Source: Cordylochernes scorpioides (Eukaryota; Arthropoda; Arachnida; Pseudoscorpiones; Chernetidae). Taken from it: a stretch of 64,000 nucleotides of DNA. Positions 1 to 10,084 of the stretch are shown here, piece after piece. Made by a program: the position numbers and the translations under genes. Position 1 is the first letter of the stretch; each line of letters opens with the position of its first letter. The notes under the pieces are model-generated. The model searched no databases. It had not been told where the DNA came from and worked only from the letters and a program-made list of their open reading frames with translations. The stretch is from the NCBI GenBank assembly GCA_030710605.1, contig CP092879.1, positions 45,203,151-45,267,150 on the forward strand, in the 5' to 3' direction.

Positions 1-79
1 GAATAACCTTCACATGTTATTCATTATTGCAAATATCACAAACTAGTTTGCTATTTTTTAGCGTTACCTAATAGTTATT

Positions 80-228
80 TTGGAACAATATCACCAAATA
101 TTATTTTTATAGACCTTACTGCAATGGTAAAATTTATTGAACCTCAGTAGTAAACCCTCTCAGCATTCAATAACTTATATCATTGCAGTAAGGTCTGTAG
201 AGATAATATTTGATGATATTATTGAAAA
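80..228. repeat. Palindromic MITE-like repeat
   Basis: Near-perfect inverted halves: a left arm with TAGACCTTACTGCAATGG is mirrored on the right by CATTGCAGTAAGGTCTGTAG. The outer parts match too (ATATCACCAAATATT versus AATATTTGATGATAT). Half-copies recur in every tandem unit (for example 26735-26820 and 30595-30690). It is non-coding. The rest of 1-610 is AT-rich with nothing else recognisable apart from a partial snap-back repeat near 365-395. Confidence 0.6.
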
Positions 229-610
229 GAAACACATTGCTAGTAAATTTATTTGTTACAATTTTTAACGATAGATGGCAATTGAATTTAATTTACTAAT
301 CACTCTTTTAAAAGAAATCAGAAATAAGTGATATTAGACAAAATTGTGTATTTTGTTACCAAATACAAGGTAATAAGACCAAATCCATTTGATTTTGTCA
401 ATGTTTCAGCAAAAATCTTTTGTTCTCTCATCAGGAAAAATATGAATAAAATATTATTTTTCCTGAAAGACAAGGATAAAAGCTTTTTGTTGAAATGTTG
501 AGATAATAATTTTTTTTTTTGCCAAAAGTGTCTTTTATATTTAGGGAAATATGAATGCCGGCCAGGCAGCCTCTACCTTCAAGATAACACCAAATTGGTA
601 AAAAGTGTGT

Positions 611-1070
611 TGTTGTTGTTTCTTATCCCCTTATGTAAAGATTACATGAATTCCACGAGTTCATGATCTCATGGAATGGGGTGTAGGGGTACAGCTTTCG
701 TTGATCATGGCACAATGATCCAGACGCACTTTGGTGAAAGTCTGACTTTGCCTGTAATTTGAGACCGTTCCTAACATGGAAGTCTTTGCTGCCGACTCTG
801 ACATGAGTACAGACACAGCTCCTCCGTATCCCTGGAGAGTGGACCCTTTCTGAAATCCATCAACTGAGTCAGTTGAAATGAGGATTTTTAGTCTTTCTCC
901 TCCATAAAATGTAGCTTGGCACCTCCAGTTCCAGAACACATTTTGGCTTGCATTAGATGCACTAAACAGGACCTTTGGGAGAGGCCGCTGCTTGTCATAA
1001 AACAGCTTGAGGAGCATGAACTCATGGAATTCATGTAATCTTTGTACAAGGGGATAAAAACAACAACAAT
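611..1070. mobile_element. Long-TIR repeat enclosing a 118-codon open stretch
   Basis: The left end (GTTGTTTCTTATCCCCTT) is inverted at the right end (AAGGGGATAAAAACAACAAC). The arms extend about 60 bp and include the motif GAATTCCATGAGTTCATG. A minus-strand open frame (1017-661) fills the interior. Its product, with FWNWRCQATFYGGERLKIL, resembles nothing I can name. A second element with the same termini is at 2661-3193, so this is a dispersed family and not part of the Nup62 3'UTR. Confidence 0.55.
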
Positions 1071-1100
1071 GTAAACACAGAGAGAGTGAGGGGGAGAAAC

Positions 1101-1106
1101 TTTAAT
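1101..1106 (-). terminator. Polyadenylation signal of Nup62
   Basis: ATTAAA on the minus strand, about 23 bp past the Nup62 stop codon. It lies just before the boundary of the long-TIR repeat at 611-1070. Confidence 0.6.
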
Positions 1107-1128
1107 GGTACAACAACAGTGTGTGGCA

Positions 1129-1223
1129 TCAGTGTGCCATTGGACCCCCAAACGACTGCTCCAGTTCTTTTTGCTGCAGGTTGTAGGTCTTGCTGAAGTC
1201 ATCCAGCTTTGTCTGGAGGGCCG
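1129..1223 (-). CDS. Nup62: Nup62 terminal coding exon 6
   Basis: The last exon follows acceptor TCCCACAG and encodes 30 residues ending in F-G-G-P-M-A-H before a TGA at 1131-1129. ATTAAA at 1106-1101 is the likely polyadenylation signal. Confidence 0.88.
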
Positions 1224-4200
1224 CTGTGGGACATCACATGGTATTGTCACCCATCAGAGAGAGACATGGAGATAACCAACCTGTGTTCTGGTCCAACCAC
1301 TGCAGGGCGTCCATGTGAGAGTTGAGGATCTTGGAGATCTGGTACACCTGTTCCACAGAGGGGTGAGAAGGATCTCAACATGGGGGTCGGTGGAAGGATG
1401 GTCTAGACCGTTGGTTTTCGACTGCTACGACCCGGGTTAAATTCCCGCATTGGGCACTTTTTCTGATTAAAAAAAAAAAAAGACTGCTTCAATGGCCCCC
1501 GATTCTTGCAAAACTCTAACCCTACCAGTGAGTGCAAGTAACCTAAACAGGGCTCTGGCACATTTGTAAGTGTAAAATCAAACTGCTTTTCACATGTGTA
1601 GACATGTGGTGTACTTACAGTAAAAGCAGTCGCCTTCTTCTACCCACCATGATTATCATGGCCTGTACCTGTACTAGGAATAAGCCAAAAAATAAATAAA
1701 TAAATAAAAATACTGGTCTTTCAGGCATACTGAGAAATCACGAAACGATTATTTAAGGCCAGAAGTATGTGACAATAGCAAACAATGTGAAAAAAATATA
1801 TATATATAAAAATGAAATGGTAGTGGTGAGATGAAGTGGATAAATTAAGAAAAAGGTATCTCCAGACATTTCCAACAGATGAGGCAGGCCATCAGCAACT
1901 TTTAGTTGCACTTTCAGGAGATTTATTTTTCTTAATTTATCCAACATTTATAACAATGTAAATTCCAAGAGATGTTGTTATAGTGAGGCTCAACTGCATT
2001 TCTTTCTTATAAAAAGTGGCAAGGGTCAAAATTTATATTTCATACACACCTATCATTAAGAAGTGGTGATCCTGCTATGGTGTTAGGCCAACCCATTCTT
2101 TCACTTATCCAACCAATTTTTATTATCCCTAGTACACGTGGTACAGGCCATGTTAATCATGGTGGATAGAAGTTGGCGACCGCTTTTACTGTAAGCGCAT
2201 CACCTGTGTACACATGTGAAAAGCAGTTAGACTTTTGCACTTACTAATATCCCAGAGCCCTGTTAGGTTACTTGCACTCGCTGGTGGGGTTGGACTTTTG
2301 CAAGAATCGGGGGCCATTGGAGCATTTTTTTTTTAAATCAGAAAGAGGTGCTCACAATGCGAGATTCGATCCCGGGTTGTAGCAGTGGAAAACCAATGGT
2401 TTAGAACACCACTGATCCAACCACAATAATAATAAGATGATAGCAACTCCTTACAAAAAATAGAGAAAAGTACAACTTACAGGGTCGGAGTCATCCTGGT
2501 TGTTGGTGGAAGTGTTGAGGTGCTCAATGATTTCTTTGATGTCGTCAGCCATCCGCTTCAGCTGGGAGTCTATGTTCTCTGCCAGGGTGTACCTGAACAA
2601 CAATGTGGATATATTAACCCCAATGTGGATTCTTCAATTTAAGACTGAAGGTTATACTGGTCTTGTTGTTGTTTCTTATCCCCTTGTGTAAAGATTAAAC
2701 AAATTCCATGAGTTCATGCTCCTTGAGCTGTTTTATGATAAGAAGCAGCCTTTTCCAAAGGTCCCGAAAGACTGATTTTAAACACCATATGATGGTGGTA
2801 AGAACTAGTGAGATTTGAAAATAAGGCCGACATAAATCAACATTACAAATTTGTATTTTGTATTTTTTTTTTTGTGTAGTCTCGATTTTTAAATATATTG
2901 GTAAAAATACCATTATGATCATGTATTAGTCTATATAGGATGAAATCAAATTCTGTACATATTTAGAAACATTAGGTAACATTATAGATTCTTCCCTGCT
3001 TTTACACTTTGATTCCTTATTTATTGAATCTTAAGGTAACAATCCCAAAATCAAAATTCAACGAGTTCGATTGGATTTGGCCTTGTAACAAGATTTGGTT
3101 TTGTACAATTTGCACATATATATCAAGTATAGATTCAGCTCAAGGAGCATGAACTCATGTAATCTGTGTATACAAGGGGATAAGAAACAACAACCAGTAT
3201 AGATCCAAGCAATGCATACTTACGTTCTCTCCCGCACCATATCAGAGTGTTCCTGAACAGAGAGGCTGGGAAGGGTGGCCAAGCTGTTCTCTAATGGAGC
3301 TAGCAGCTCCTCTAGCTCGGAGCGCTGGGCCAGCAGGAAGTCTAGCTCATGGTCCAGCTGCTGCTGACTGGCCTTGGTCTGTTCTACAGCCTCGTTGAGG
3401 GCCGTGATCTTCTCCCCGTTGGCCATGAGGAGTCGGTCCCAGGCATTCACCTGGGTGGCCTGGCTGAGGAACACTCGCTCCTGCTCCTCCAGTTCCAGGT
3501 GCCACTTGTTCACAGCTTCCTCCAGCTGCCGGTAGTTCATCTTGCTGCCCTCCACCACAGAGCTGCTGCTGCACCCACATTACACATACTCTTGTTTTCT
3601 CCATGCTTTTGGTGCTATAGATACCATTATTTCAAGGACTTAGCTTTCATTTAGGGGAGTCATATTATTATTATTTTTTGCTTATCTCTAGTACACGTGG
3701 TACAGGCCATGATAATCATGGTGAGTAGAAGTAGGTGACTGCTTTTTCACTGTGAGTGCACCACATGTCTACACATGTGAAAAAAAGCAGTTCAACTTTG
3801 CACTTACAATTATACCAGAGCCCCATTTGGTTACTTGCACTTGCTGGTGGGGTTGGACTTTGGTAAGAATCGGGGGCCATTGGAGCATTTTTTTTTTATC
3901 AGGAAAAAAAAAAAGCCCATGCGGGAATTGAATCTGGGTCGTAGCGGTCGAAAAACAAATGGCTTAGACCATCCTTCCACCGACCTCCTGGAGTCATATT
4001 ATGATGAACTTAAATAGAATTTGAATCTGTTAGCAGAGTTGCATTCACCAAGCCCCATTATTGGAGTCTAAGTTACTAACCTGCATCGTAAAAACAAAAA
4101 GTAGAACATTCCCAAATTCAAGTTTCTAATCTATAATCCAAAAATTGTACCTTATCACATAACCTGCATCATGTTAATTGAGTGATCACCACAACTACTG

Positions 4201-7200
4201 GGGACGCTATACTTGGACTGGATATAAGGAATTAGTGAACCATCTATATTAATGGAGAATATTTTGATGAGTTAGACGCTCCAAATACCTTTCCATCACA
4301 ATAAGGGCAATGGAAATTAGCTTTTTCTTTTTTTTTTGTAAAAAAAAGCACTAAATTATTCCTATTCTTACCTAGTATATATTGTTGTGTGTCAACAAGT
4401 AGCCGACCAATGGTACACGGGAACAGTAAAAATTATTAATTTTTGTTTATTTTAATTAAATATTTAACCAGAAAAACGGTACGATGACGGGTATAAATTG
4501 TATTTGACCATTGACCACCGTTTCGCTGTAATGCGTTAAATACAACGGGCCAGTTATCAATTTTATCTTTGTGCCATTTGGATTTCGACTAGGTGATTAG
4601 AATCTCCAGCTACAGCTCCATCCCCTCCTACAACCGGCCCGGTGAGACCCCGAACATCATGACCTTCCTGGACTGGACCACAAGCCCAGCACTGCACCAA
4701 ATAAACCATCTGAGCATCATATCCCTGTCTTTGTCTCATCAATAAAATTCAACCCTTTTCAAATCCCAACACCCCGAACTCTACCTATTTTAATTCAATT
4801 AACTATCAAGATTTTACTATATATATATTGATCTTTTTTTTTTTTTTTTTTAAGATAAATTGACTCCCTTCTAATATATTCAATTTTTGAAACCTGTAGC
4901 AATATTTTGGAAATTAAAAAATAATCTACTTATATATTTGCCTTATTCTGTCTGTTTGAAGCTCACGGATGGGATTTCTCATAACCATCGGTGGTTCAGT
5001 GGTAGAATGCTCGCCTGCCACGCGGGCGGCCCGGGTTCGATTCCCGGCCGATGCATTTTTTTTTTTTTTTTACAATTTTTAAAACTCATTTATATATTAT
5101 ACAAGAATGACATCCACGGCGCCAATTTATAATTGTAATGAATAGTATTTGAATAAAAGCATTTAATCGGATAAAACCCGGGCGTTGCGCCCGGGTCATT
5201 CGTATATAATAATTGTATAAACGAATGCAAGACAAAATCACCGCGAATGTTTCTTTTTTTTTTAAGGCAATTTCTTTTTAAGGCAATTATCGTTATTTAT
5301 CGTCAATTTTTGTTTCGATTTTATTGAAAAAAAAAAACGATATGGTGCCTTTAAAAAATGATCTTTATTACTATGCAGTTTTCTATTTAGTCAATATACC
5401 TAAGTTCATGTTGCAAATGTAATTATCTCTATCGATTTAGTAGGTGAAATGCAAAAAAAAAAATCGACATGATGAAATCTTTATGAAAATTCACATTTTT
5501 ATTTTTATATTTTCAAGACACACACAGTTTGGGGCGGGACGTTTCACAAGAGAGACATCCACGGCGCCAATTTATAATTGTAACGAATAGTATTTTAATT
5601 AAAACATTTTAAAAACACACAGTTTGGAACGGGACGTTTCACAAGAGTGACATCCATGGCGCCAATTTATAATTGTAACGAATAGAATTTGAATTAAAAC
5701 GTTTTTAAAATATATGCGCACTCGGGTAAAACCCGGGCGTTGCCCGGGCCATTCGTCTAGTCATAGATATATTCAAATAGAGGATGCAAATCGTCAGAAA
5801 CATTCAAATGGAGGATCAGATATTATTTTTATAAAGATATCAAATAGTAAAGAAACATCTTGATTGAAATTTTATTATAGTGCTGAGATAGCGACTCAAT
5901 TTGATGGGAAATCTAACAAGCACTCTACACCATCCTTATGGAAATGTGGATACAATAGTCAAAGGAACAGCGATTGAGGATTCTAGCTCTTTAATATAAT
6001 TATATAGAGATATCAAGGTGGAACTGCCACATGATGGCAGATTACTGCTGGAATCTGTCCCGCGACCTGCCGGAATACATTTATAAGAGAAAATCAAAAA
6101 GGTTGAAATTCATGAAGGATTGACTGTAGCATTTTACTTTTTTTTTGTATAGATTTGGTTCTCTTATACTACAGTAAATAAAGTACCTTTTGGTATGACA
6201 TTCTCAATTTTTATTTGCATTCAATGTGTTTTTCCTAGCGCTTATATGGACTGATGTACCACATTGTGGCCTAAATATATATATGCTATATCTCTAAAAA
6301 TTGATGAGATACATAAAAAACTAACATTATATTCGTGATCAGCACCTCAAATTAAATCAGAAACTGATGCATTATCAAAAACATCTTTTTCAGTGTGGAC
6401 CAGTCTAATCAAAGTAGAACAGCCAGCATGGATGCAGGTTTCTAGCTCTTTAAAACAGAAGTTGAGCTAAGATTGAGTCTCTCTTCCCTTCAAATAAGAT
6501 TGAGTTGGGCCAAGCAGGTAAGGATTAACACTCATAAAAGTTCAGAGACTTTCACAACTATAAAAGAAAAAGGGGGAAGGCTTATAGAGGTTGATTGGCT
6601 ATCTATAGATATTCACATTTATAGGAGCAACCACAGACCATCTACTCTTCTCTTTTTCTTTCTTATCTCCACTCAAACATATTAAGGTATCAAGCTTGTA
6701 GAGCTTGTTGATGGTGTCTGCCGGGGAAGAGTAGAGCTCATCAATGAATGAGTCAATACAGTCAATATCTACCCTCATATATGGGAGACACGACTTGTAC
6801 CACAACTAATCCTAAACAAGATACATGTAAATAGCCATGAATTGTGTAATGACACAAGAGATAATAATAAAAAATTATAGGATTTCTGGGTTCTTTCTCC
6901 CATGGATTTTGGCGGCACCCTATTGTTACTTCCCAGCTTGTATTTGCTATCCTCGACTACTGAAGAATTTGTCAGGAAAGAATAGACATACCCATTGGGA
7001 GGTTTCTGTCATTTTTTGATTTTTCTAATGAGAGGGATTTCAGTGTTTTCTGACTTACCACAGGGCAAAAGAGGATTCAGTTAAAGTAGAACACTTACGT
7101 TGTAGTTGTGGTGGTGGCACTTGTGGCAGCTGCAAACCCAAGTTAGAGAAAAGGTTTGAAAGTGGTGGGGACAAGAAGGTATACCTGCACGGCTGATCTT

Positions 7201-8295
7201 GGACGGGGTGGATGTGGAGAAGTTGAGGGTGGAAGCTGTGGTCTTGGCTGCCAGGGAGAAGCCTGTGGAAGATGTGGGTGTTCCAAAAGAGAGGGAAGGT
7301 GCTGTTGTGGTGGTTGTCCCGAACCCAGCGAGGGTGGAAGTGGTAGTGGCCAGGGAGGAGGTGGTTGTGGCTGCCCCAAATGCTGGTGTTGACAGGGAGA
7401 ATGACGGAGCAGCTGCAGTGGTCGCAGCGCCGAATGCTGGCGTGGCGGTTGCTCCAAAGGCTGGTGTGGTTGTTGCTGTTGTTGTGCCAAAGGCTGGTGT
7501 GGAGGTAGCGGCTCCAAATGCTGGAGTGGTGGTTGGTGCCCCAAATGCTGGAGTAGAGGTGGGTGCCCCAAAGGCTGGTGTTGTTGCGGGGGCTCCAAAT
7601 GCTGGAGCTGATGTAGTAGCACCAAATGCCGGAGTAGATGTGGGAGTCCCGAACGCTGGGGTGGAGGTGGCTAAACCAAAGGATGGAGCTGAGGTAGCGG
7701 CCCCAAATGTTGGAGGGGCAGTGGTTGCCCCAAACGATGGCACAGAGGTGGCGGCCACTCCAAACGAGGGAGTGGAGGTGGCTGCTCCAAATGCCGGAGT
7801 AGAGGTGGCCGCTCCAAAGGCTGGAGTAGGGGCAGTTGCCCCAAATGCTGGAGTTGCAGTAGTCGCCCCAAAGGCTGGAGTAGATGTTGTTGCTCCAAAT
7901 GCTGGCGCAGCAGCAGCTGCTCCAAAGGCAGGAGTTGATGAAGTTGCCCCAAAGGCTGGGGCAGGTGCAGTAGCCCCAAATGCAGTAGGAGCAGTTGCCC
8001 CGAATGCTGGAGTAGCCGAAGGAGCACCAAAGGCTGGAGTAGAGGTGGCGGCTCCAAATGCGGGAGTAGCACTTGCTCCAAAGGCTGGTGTGGAGGCACC
8101 AAACCCAGCTCCAAAGGCGGCGGGGCCGGGGGTAGCAGCTCCAAAAGGAGTGGCAGAACCACCAAACGCTGGAGTGGTTGTGGCAGTGTTACCAAAGAGT
8201 GAGGAGCCTCCAAATGCTGGCTGGGACGTTGCTGCCCCAAACCCAAAGGTGGGTTGAGAGGCGGTCGTGACCGCAGTAAACTGCCCAAAACTCAT
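1129..8295 (-). CDS. Nup62: Nucleoporin p62 (central-channel FG nucleoporin), six coding exons
   Basis: Central-channel nucleoporin whose FG repeats bind transport receptors and whose coiled coil assembles with Nup54 and Nup58 in the nuclear pore. Coding exons read from the minus strand: 8295-7185, 7129-7099, 3568-3224, 2592-2481, 1347-1281, 1223-1129. Every junction has GT-AG borders and the phases agree, giving 1761 nt or 586 residues; vertebrate p62 is about 520. Residues 1-370 hold roughly 37 FG dipeptides, mostly in a T-P-A-F-G-A context. From about residue 390 comes the Nsp1/Nup62 coiled coil, recognisable by blocks such as QATQVNAWDR, ENIDSQLKRM and ILNSHMDALQWLDQN. I chose the ATG at 8295 because it opens the M-S-F-G start and lies one base after a good splice acceptor (TTCCAG), so a 5'UTR exon probably lies upstream. 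A polyadenylation signal ATTAAA sits at 1106-1101. The 3.5-kb third intron holds an 836-bp Helitron. Confidence 0.93.
1281..1347 (-). CDS. Nup62: Nup62 coding exon 5
   Basis: A 67-bp exon carrying VYQISKILNSHMDALQWLDQ, one of the most conserved p62 segments. It has acceptor GGAACAG and donor GTTGGT. The following intron is only 57 bp. Confidence 0.92.
1383..1708 (+). mobile_element. tRNA-derived SINE, copy 1
   Basis: The head resembles a tRNA and has a B-box-like GACCCGGGTTAAATTCC. It is followed by an A-rich linker, a conserved body (CCCCCGATTCTTGCAAA, CACATGTGTAGACATGTGG, CCACCATGATTATCATGGCC) and a 3' AAAT simple-sequence tail. At least eight copies in this window share this structure. 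Confidence 0.8.
1838..1946. repeat. Short palindromic repeat
   Basis: GGATAAATTAAGAAAAAGG at the left is inverted at the right (AATTTATCC end). The interior carries GCCATCAGCAACTTTTAGTTGC, shared with the palindromic MITE of the tandem units and with 19290-19440. Confidence 0.55.
2131..2412 (-). mobile_element. tRNA-derived SINE, copy 2
   Basis: Reverse-orientation copy of the family at 1383, recognised by CCTAGTACACGTGGTACAGG, the CACATGTG body motif and the tRNA-like head near 2350-2410. It is inserted in a Nup62 intron. Confidence 0.78.
2481..2592 (-). CDS. Nup62: Nup62 coding exon 4
   Basis: A 112-bp exon between acceptor TTGTTCAG and donor GTAAGTTG. It joins exon 3 across a split ACG codon and reads T-Y-T-L-A-E-N-I-D-S-Q-L-K-R-M, the p62 signature, then the IIEHLN block. 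Confidence 0.92.
2661..3193. mobile_element. Second copy of the long-TIR repeat, in Nup62 intron 3
   Basis: It shares the terminal GTTGTTTCTTATCCCCTT arms with 611-1070 and the first inner codons (F-Y-D-K-x-Q-P-x-P-K-V on the minus strand). The rest of the interior differs and is AT-rich. It lies between Nup62 exons 3 and 4. Confidence 0.5.
3224..3568 (-). CDS. Nup62: Nup62 coding exon 3 (coiled-coil core)
   Basis: This exon encodes the best-conserved part of the protein, including the MNYRQLEEAVNKWHLELEEQ and QATQVNAWDRLLMANGEKI stretches typical of the p62 coiled coil. The donor is GTAAGT at 3223. The acceptor is the CAG at 3571-3569; a CAGCAGCAG run makes use of a neighbouring AG 3 or 6 bases downstream possible, which would remove one or two Ser codons without changing frame. 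Confidence 0.9.
3677..3988 (-). mobile_element. tRNA-derived SINE, copy 3
   Basis: Reverse-orientation copy in Nup62 intron 3, with T-rich start (the tail on its own strand), body motifs and a degenerate tRNA-like head at 3925-3988. Confidence 0.78.
3989..4924. other. Intronic spacer with a coding-like remnant
   Basis: Mostly AT-rich and featureless. The exception is 4598-4740, a GC-richer patch with an open plus-strand frame that ends TGA-free until TAA at about 4741. It may be the tail of a decayed retroelement, but I cannot assign a family. Confidence 0.3.
4925..5760 (+). mobile_element. Non-autonomous Helitron carrying a tRNA-Gly copy
   Basis: The 5' end is TCTACTTATATATTTGCC after an A. 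The 3' end is a GC hairpin (ACCCGGGCGTTGCCCGGG) followed by CCATTCGTCTAG and a T. This is the Helitron pattern: 5' TC, 3' hairpin then CTRR, inserted between A and T. The length is 836 bp, the same as the minus-strand copy at 27085-27920. An internal hairpin near 5165-5195 looks like a second 3' end without CTAG, so the element is a head-to-tail composite. No Rep/helicase is encoded. It lies in Nup62 intron 3. Confidence 0.85.
4985..5055 (+). tRNA. tRNA-Gly(GCC)-like sequence inside a Helitron
   Basis: 71 nt that fold as a complete tRNA-Gly with anticodon GCC. The A box TGGTTCAGTGG and B box GGTTCGATTCC are intact and a T17 run follows at once. The only visible defect is the first base: C1 faces C72 instead of a G-C pair. 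It lies inside a Helitron and recurs in other copies, so it is more likely a captured tRNA than a dedicated host gene. Confidence 0.6.
5761..7098. other. Remainder of Nup62 intron 3
   Basis: AT-rich sequence with short repeats (GAAACATTCAAATGGAGGATC appears in variants near 5800). A fragment near 6645-6720 matches the termini of the repeat at 21845-21900 (TTCTTATCTCCACTCAAACA). The short minus-strand open frame at 6805-6599 is not recognisable and overlaps that repeat. Confidence 0.5.
7099..7129 (-). CDS. Nup62: Nup62 coding exon 2 (31-bp microexon)
   Basis: A 31-bp exon lies between acceptor TTTGCAG and donor GTAAGT and continues the Thr/Ala-rich linker between the FG domain and the coiled coil. 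It is separated from exon 1 by a 55-bp intron. Its length is needed to keep phase between exon 1 (one base left over) and exon 3. Confidence 0.8.
7185..8295 (-). CDS. Nup62: Nup62 coding exon 1 (FG-repeat domain)
   Basis: The exon runs from the ATG at 8295 to a donor GT at 7184-7183 and leaves one base of a split codon. It encodes 370 residues of low-complexity T/P/A/F/G sequence. The DNA is a degenerate minisatellite with a period of about 27-33 bp. The plus strand over the same stretch is also open (7199-8257), which I treat as a by-product of the biased repeat and not as a gene. Confidence 0.92.
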
Positions 8296-8380
8296 TCTGG
8301 AACCAAACACACATACAGGGTCAGAGAGGAGTATTTTTGATACACAAGTTGTAGGCTTTGTTAAATGGATTGTTAGCGAG

Positions 8381-8558
8381 TACAGTAGAACCTCCACGAG
8401 AGGACACTCATGCTAGAGGATACCTCTCTACAAAGGACAGTTTTCATACCAAAATTACTGTTTTTGCTATTTAGAAATTCTCTGGTAAGAGGACACCTCT
8501 CTATAAAAGACACTTTGGCTCTGCAATTAGGTGTCCTTTACAGGAAGGTTCTACTGTA
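8381..8558. mobile_element. Pogo-like MITE, family 1
   Basis: Inverted ends TACAGTAGAACCTCCACGAG and GGAAGGTTCTACTGTA with TA at each edge; the body pairs along most of its length. A CAGT-type terminus with TA duplication is typical of pogo/Tigger-derived MITEs. No coding capacity. Confidence 0.8.
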
Positions 8559-8999
8559 TTAGTAATTTGATTTTTTTATAGAGAGTGGTAGCCTGAAGGT
8601 AATGATGATTTTAAGAAAAAAAAAAAAAGACCTGGGATCAAAACTGACAATGAGGCAATTAAAAAATTATCCAACAACTAATATTTGCACAAGTCTAGTT
8701 CCATCAATGAGTTCCAAGTAATAATGAATTTTATAAGTGCCAAAATCTTCTATGGAGAGAAATTTTTGTTTGTTTTTCCAGGTGTGTATATGTGTGTGAA
8801 TCTTTCTTCTAAGACTATCTGCCTCCTATAGCCATAGTCTGGTTATAAGATGCTTACATTAGGGTTCAAATATAAATGTGCTGCACATGTGAGGATTCAG
8901 ACCTCAAAATATCAACAAAAACTAAGCATCACAATGAGGCTTTTTTTAACTATGAGAATGGCAGAATTGAGTTGATGAAACTTCGATAAATAACAGGTT

Positions 9000-9275
9000 G
9001 AGAGGGTTGTAAGGGCTCCTGACCAGGGATACAGGATGAGCAGCGTTTATACTCCATATTAAGAGCGGCTGCACATGGCGTCTGTTCCTCATGTCAGAGG
9101 CGGCCATTTCTTTTGGAGCTAAGTCGGCCTGCCACTGAGTAGTACTCCCAGTCTTAATGACAAAGGCAGACGCATTCTACTTAACCGAATCATGATGGTT
9201 GTTCAAAAGTCTTAAGCTTTACATGCTTGACACCTTAATATGATTGGGTGGAGATAAGAAAGAAGATATAGTCCT
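9000..9275. repeat. Dispersed repeat with AGCAGCGTTTATACTCC core
   Basis: Shares a core (GGGCTCCTGACCAGGGATAC, GGCGGCCATTTCTTTTGGAG) with 12665-12970 and 21560-21900. Its end GATAAGAAAGAAGATATA matches the end of the 21.8-kb copy and is inverted at the start of the 12.7-kb copy, so it probably has terminal inverted repeats. No protein recognised. The flanking 8559-8999 and 9276-9630 are AT-rich with nothing I can name. Confidence 0.5.
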
Positions 9276-9624
9276 TAATCTACAAAAATGATTTTTTTCC
9301 TATATTGATCATCATGCCTTAGAGCATGAGATTTAGCTGTCACTTTAACAGTTGGAGATGGAAGCTCTTAAATTTGATTTTGAATGGAGAGTGATTGTAT
9401 GCTCGTCATGTTTCAGCTTCTCCTTGAACCATTCGTATGATGTCACCGTATTATTATGGAGAGAATCTGGATGGATTATGGCTTTAATGTAAGGGGGGGG
9501 GATATGTAATCTATGCTGTTATTACAGTACACAGCTGACTATTACTTTGAAAATTTTTTTCTGTATTTAAATAAATTATATTTAAAAATGATAAACTCTC
9601 TTGAAAATGAGTTAAAATATATAC

Positions 9625-9735
9625 AGTAGAACACAAGGTAATAAGACCAAATCCAAATAAATAAATAGTGTGTGACGTTTCGGTAACAGCGTTGTTACCA
9701 TATTCAGACAAAAGTATTGAATGAGAAATTTTACC
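9625..9735. repeat. Snap-back repeat with TGTGACGTTTCGGTAACA
   Basis: Family marked by ACACAAGGTAATAAGACCAA, AAATAAATAGTGTGTGACGT and GTTACCATCTTCAGACAAAA. Longer copies fold back (see 11340-11500). It recurs at 11340, 11850, 17680, 19520, 21435, 22050, 50805 and in every full tandem unit. Confidence 0.55.
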
Positions 9736-9877
9736 ACAGCATGTTTTAAATAGTTACTGTTATCAAGTGTGTAAACAAGATAGCAGATAAGAAGAAGATA
9801 GTTTTCTGAGAAACACAGAATATTATTCTTTGGAATTAAAAGTGGAAAAAACCCAATTTATTTTTTACAGTAGTTTT

Positions 9878-10058
9878 ATACAGTAGAACCTTTCTGTAAA
9901 GGAGGACACCTAGTTGCAAAGCAAAAGTGTCCTTTAGGGAGAGATGTATTTTTACCAGAGAGCAGTTAATTAGTATAAATGGTAATTTTGATGATAAAAA
10001 CTGTCCTATGTATAGATGCGTCCTCTATTGGGAGCGTTGAGGTTTTTTCTATTGTATA
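9878..10058. mobile_element. Pogo-like MITE, family 1 (diverged)
   Basis: Left end ACAGTAGAACCTTTCTGTAA is intact; the right end has decayed. It keeps the GTGTCCTTTAGGGAGAG core shared with the other copies. Confidence 0.6.
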
Positions 10059-10084
10059 TTCTATATAAAAGAGAATATTAAAAA

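Noticed and set aside
4985..5055. Functional host tRNA-Gly gene
   Set aside because: It lies inside a Helitron, has a C1-C72 mismatch, and the same sequence recurs in other Helitron copies. I kept it as a tRNA-like sequence with moderate confidence.
7199..8257. 352-codon plus-strand open frame with A-P-N-A-G-V repeats
   Set aside because: It is exactly antisense to the FG-repeat exon of Nup62; the biased repeat leaves several frames open. No homologous domain or splice context supports it.
7143..8288. Other long Leu/Pro/Gln-rich minus-strand frames over the same region
   Set aside because: They are shifted frames of the Nup62 FG exon and carry no p62 features.
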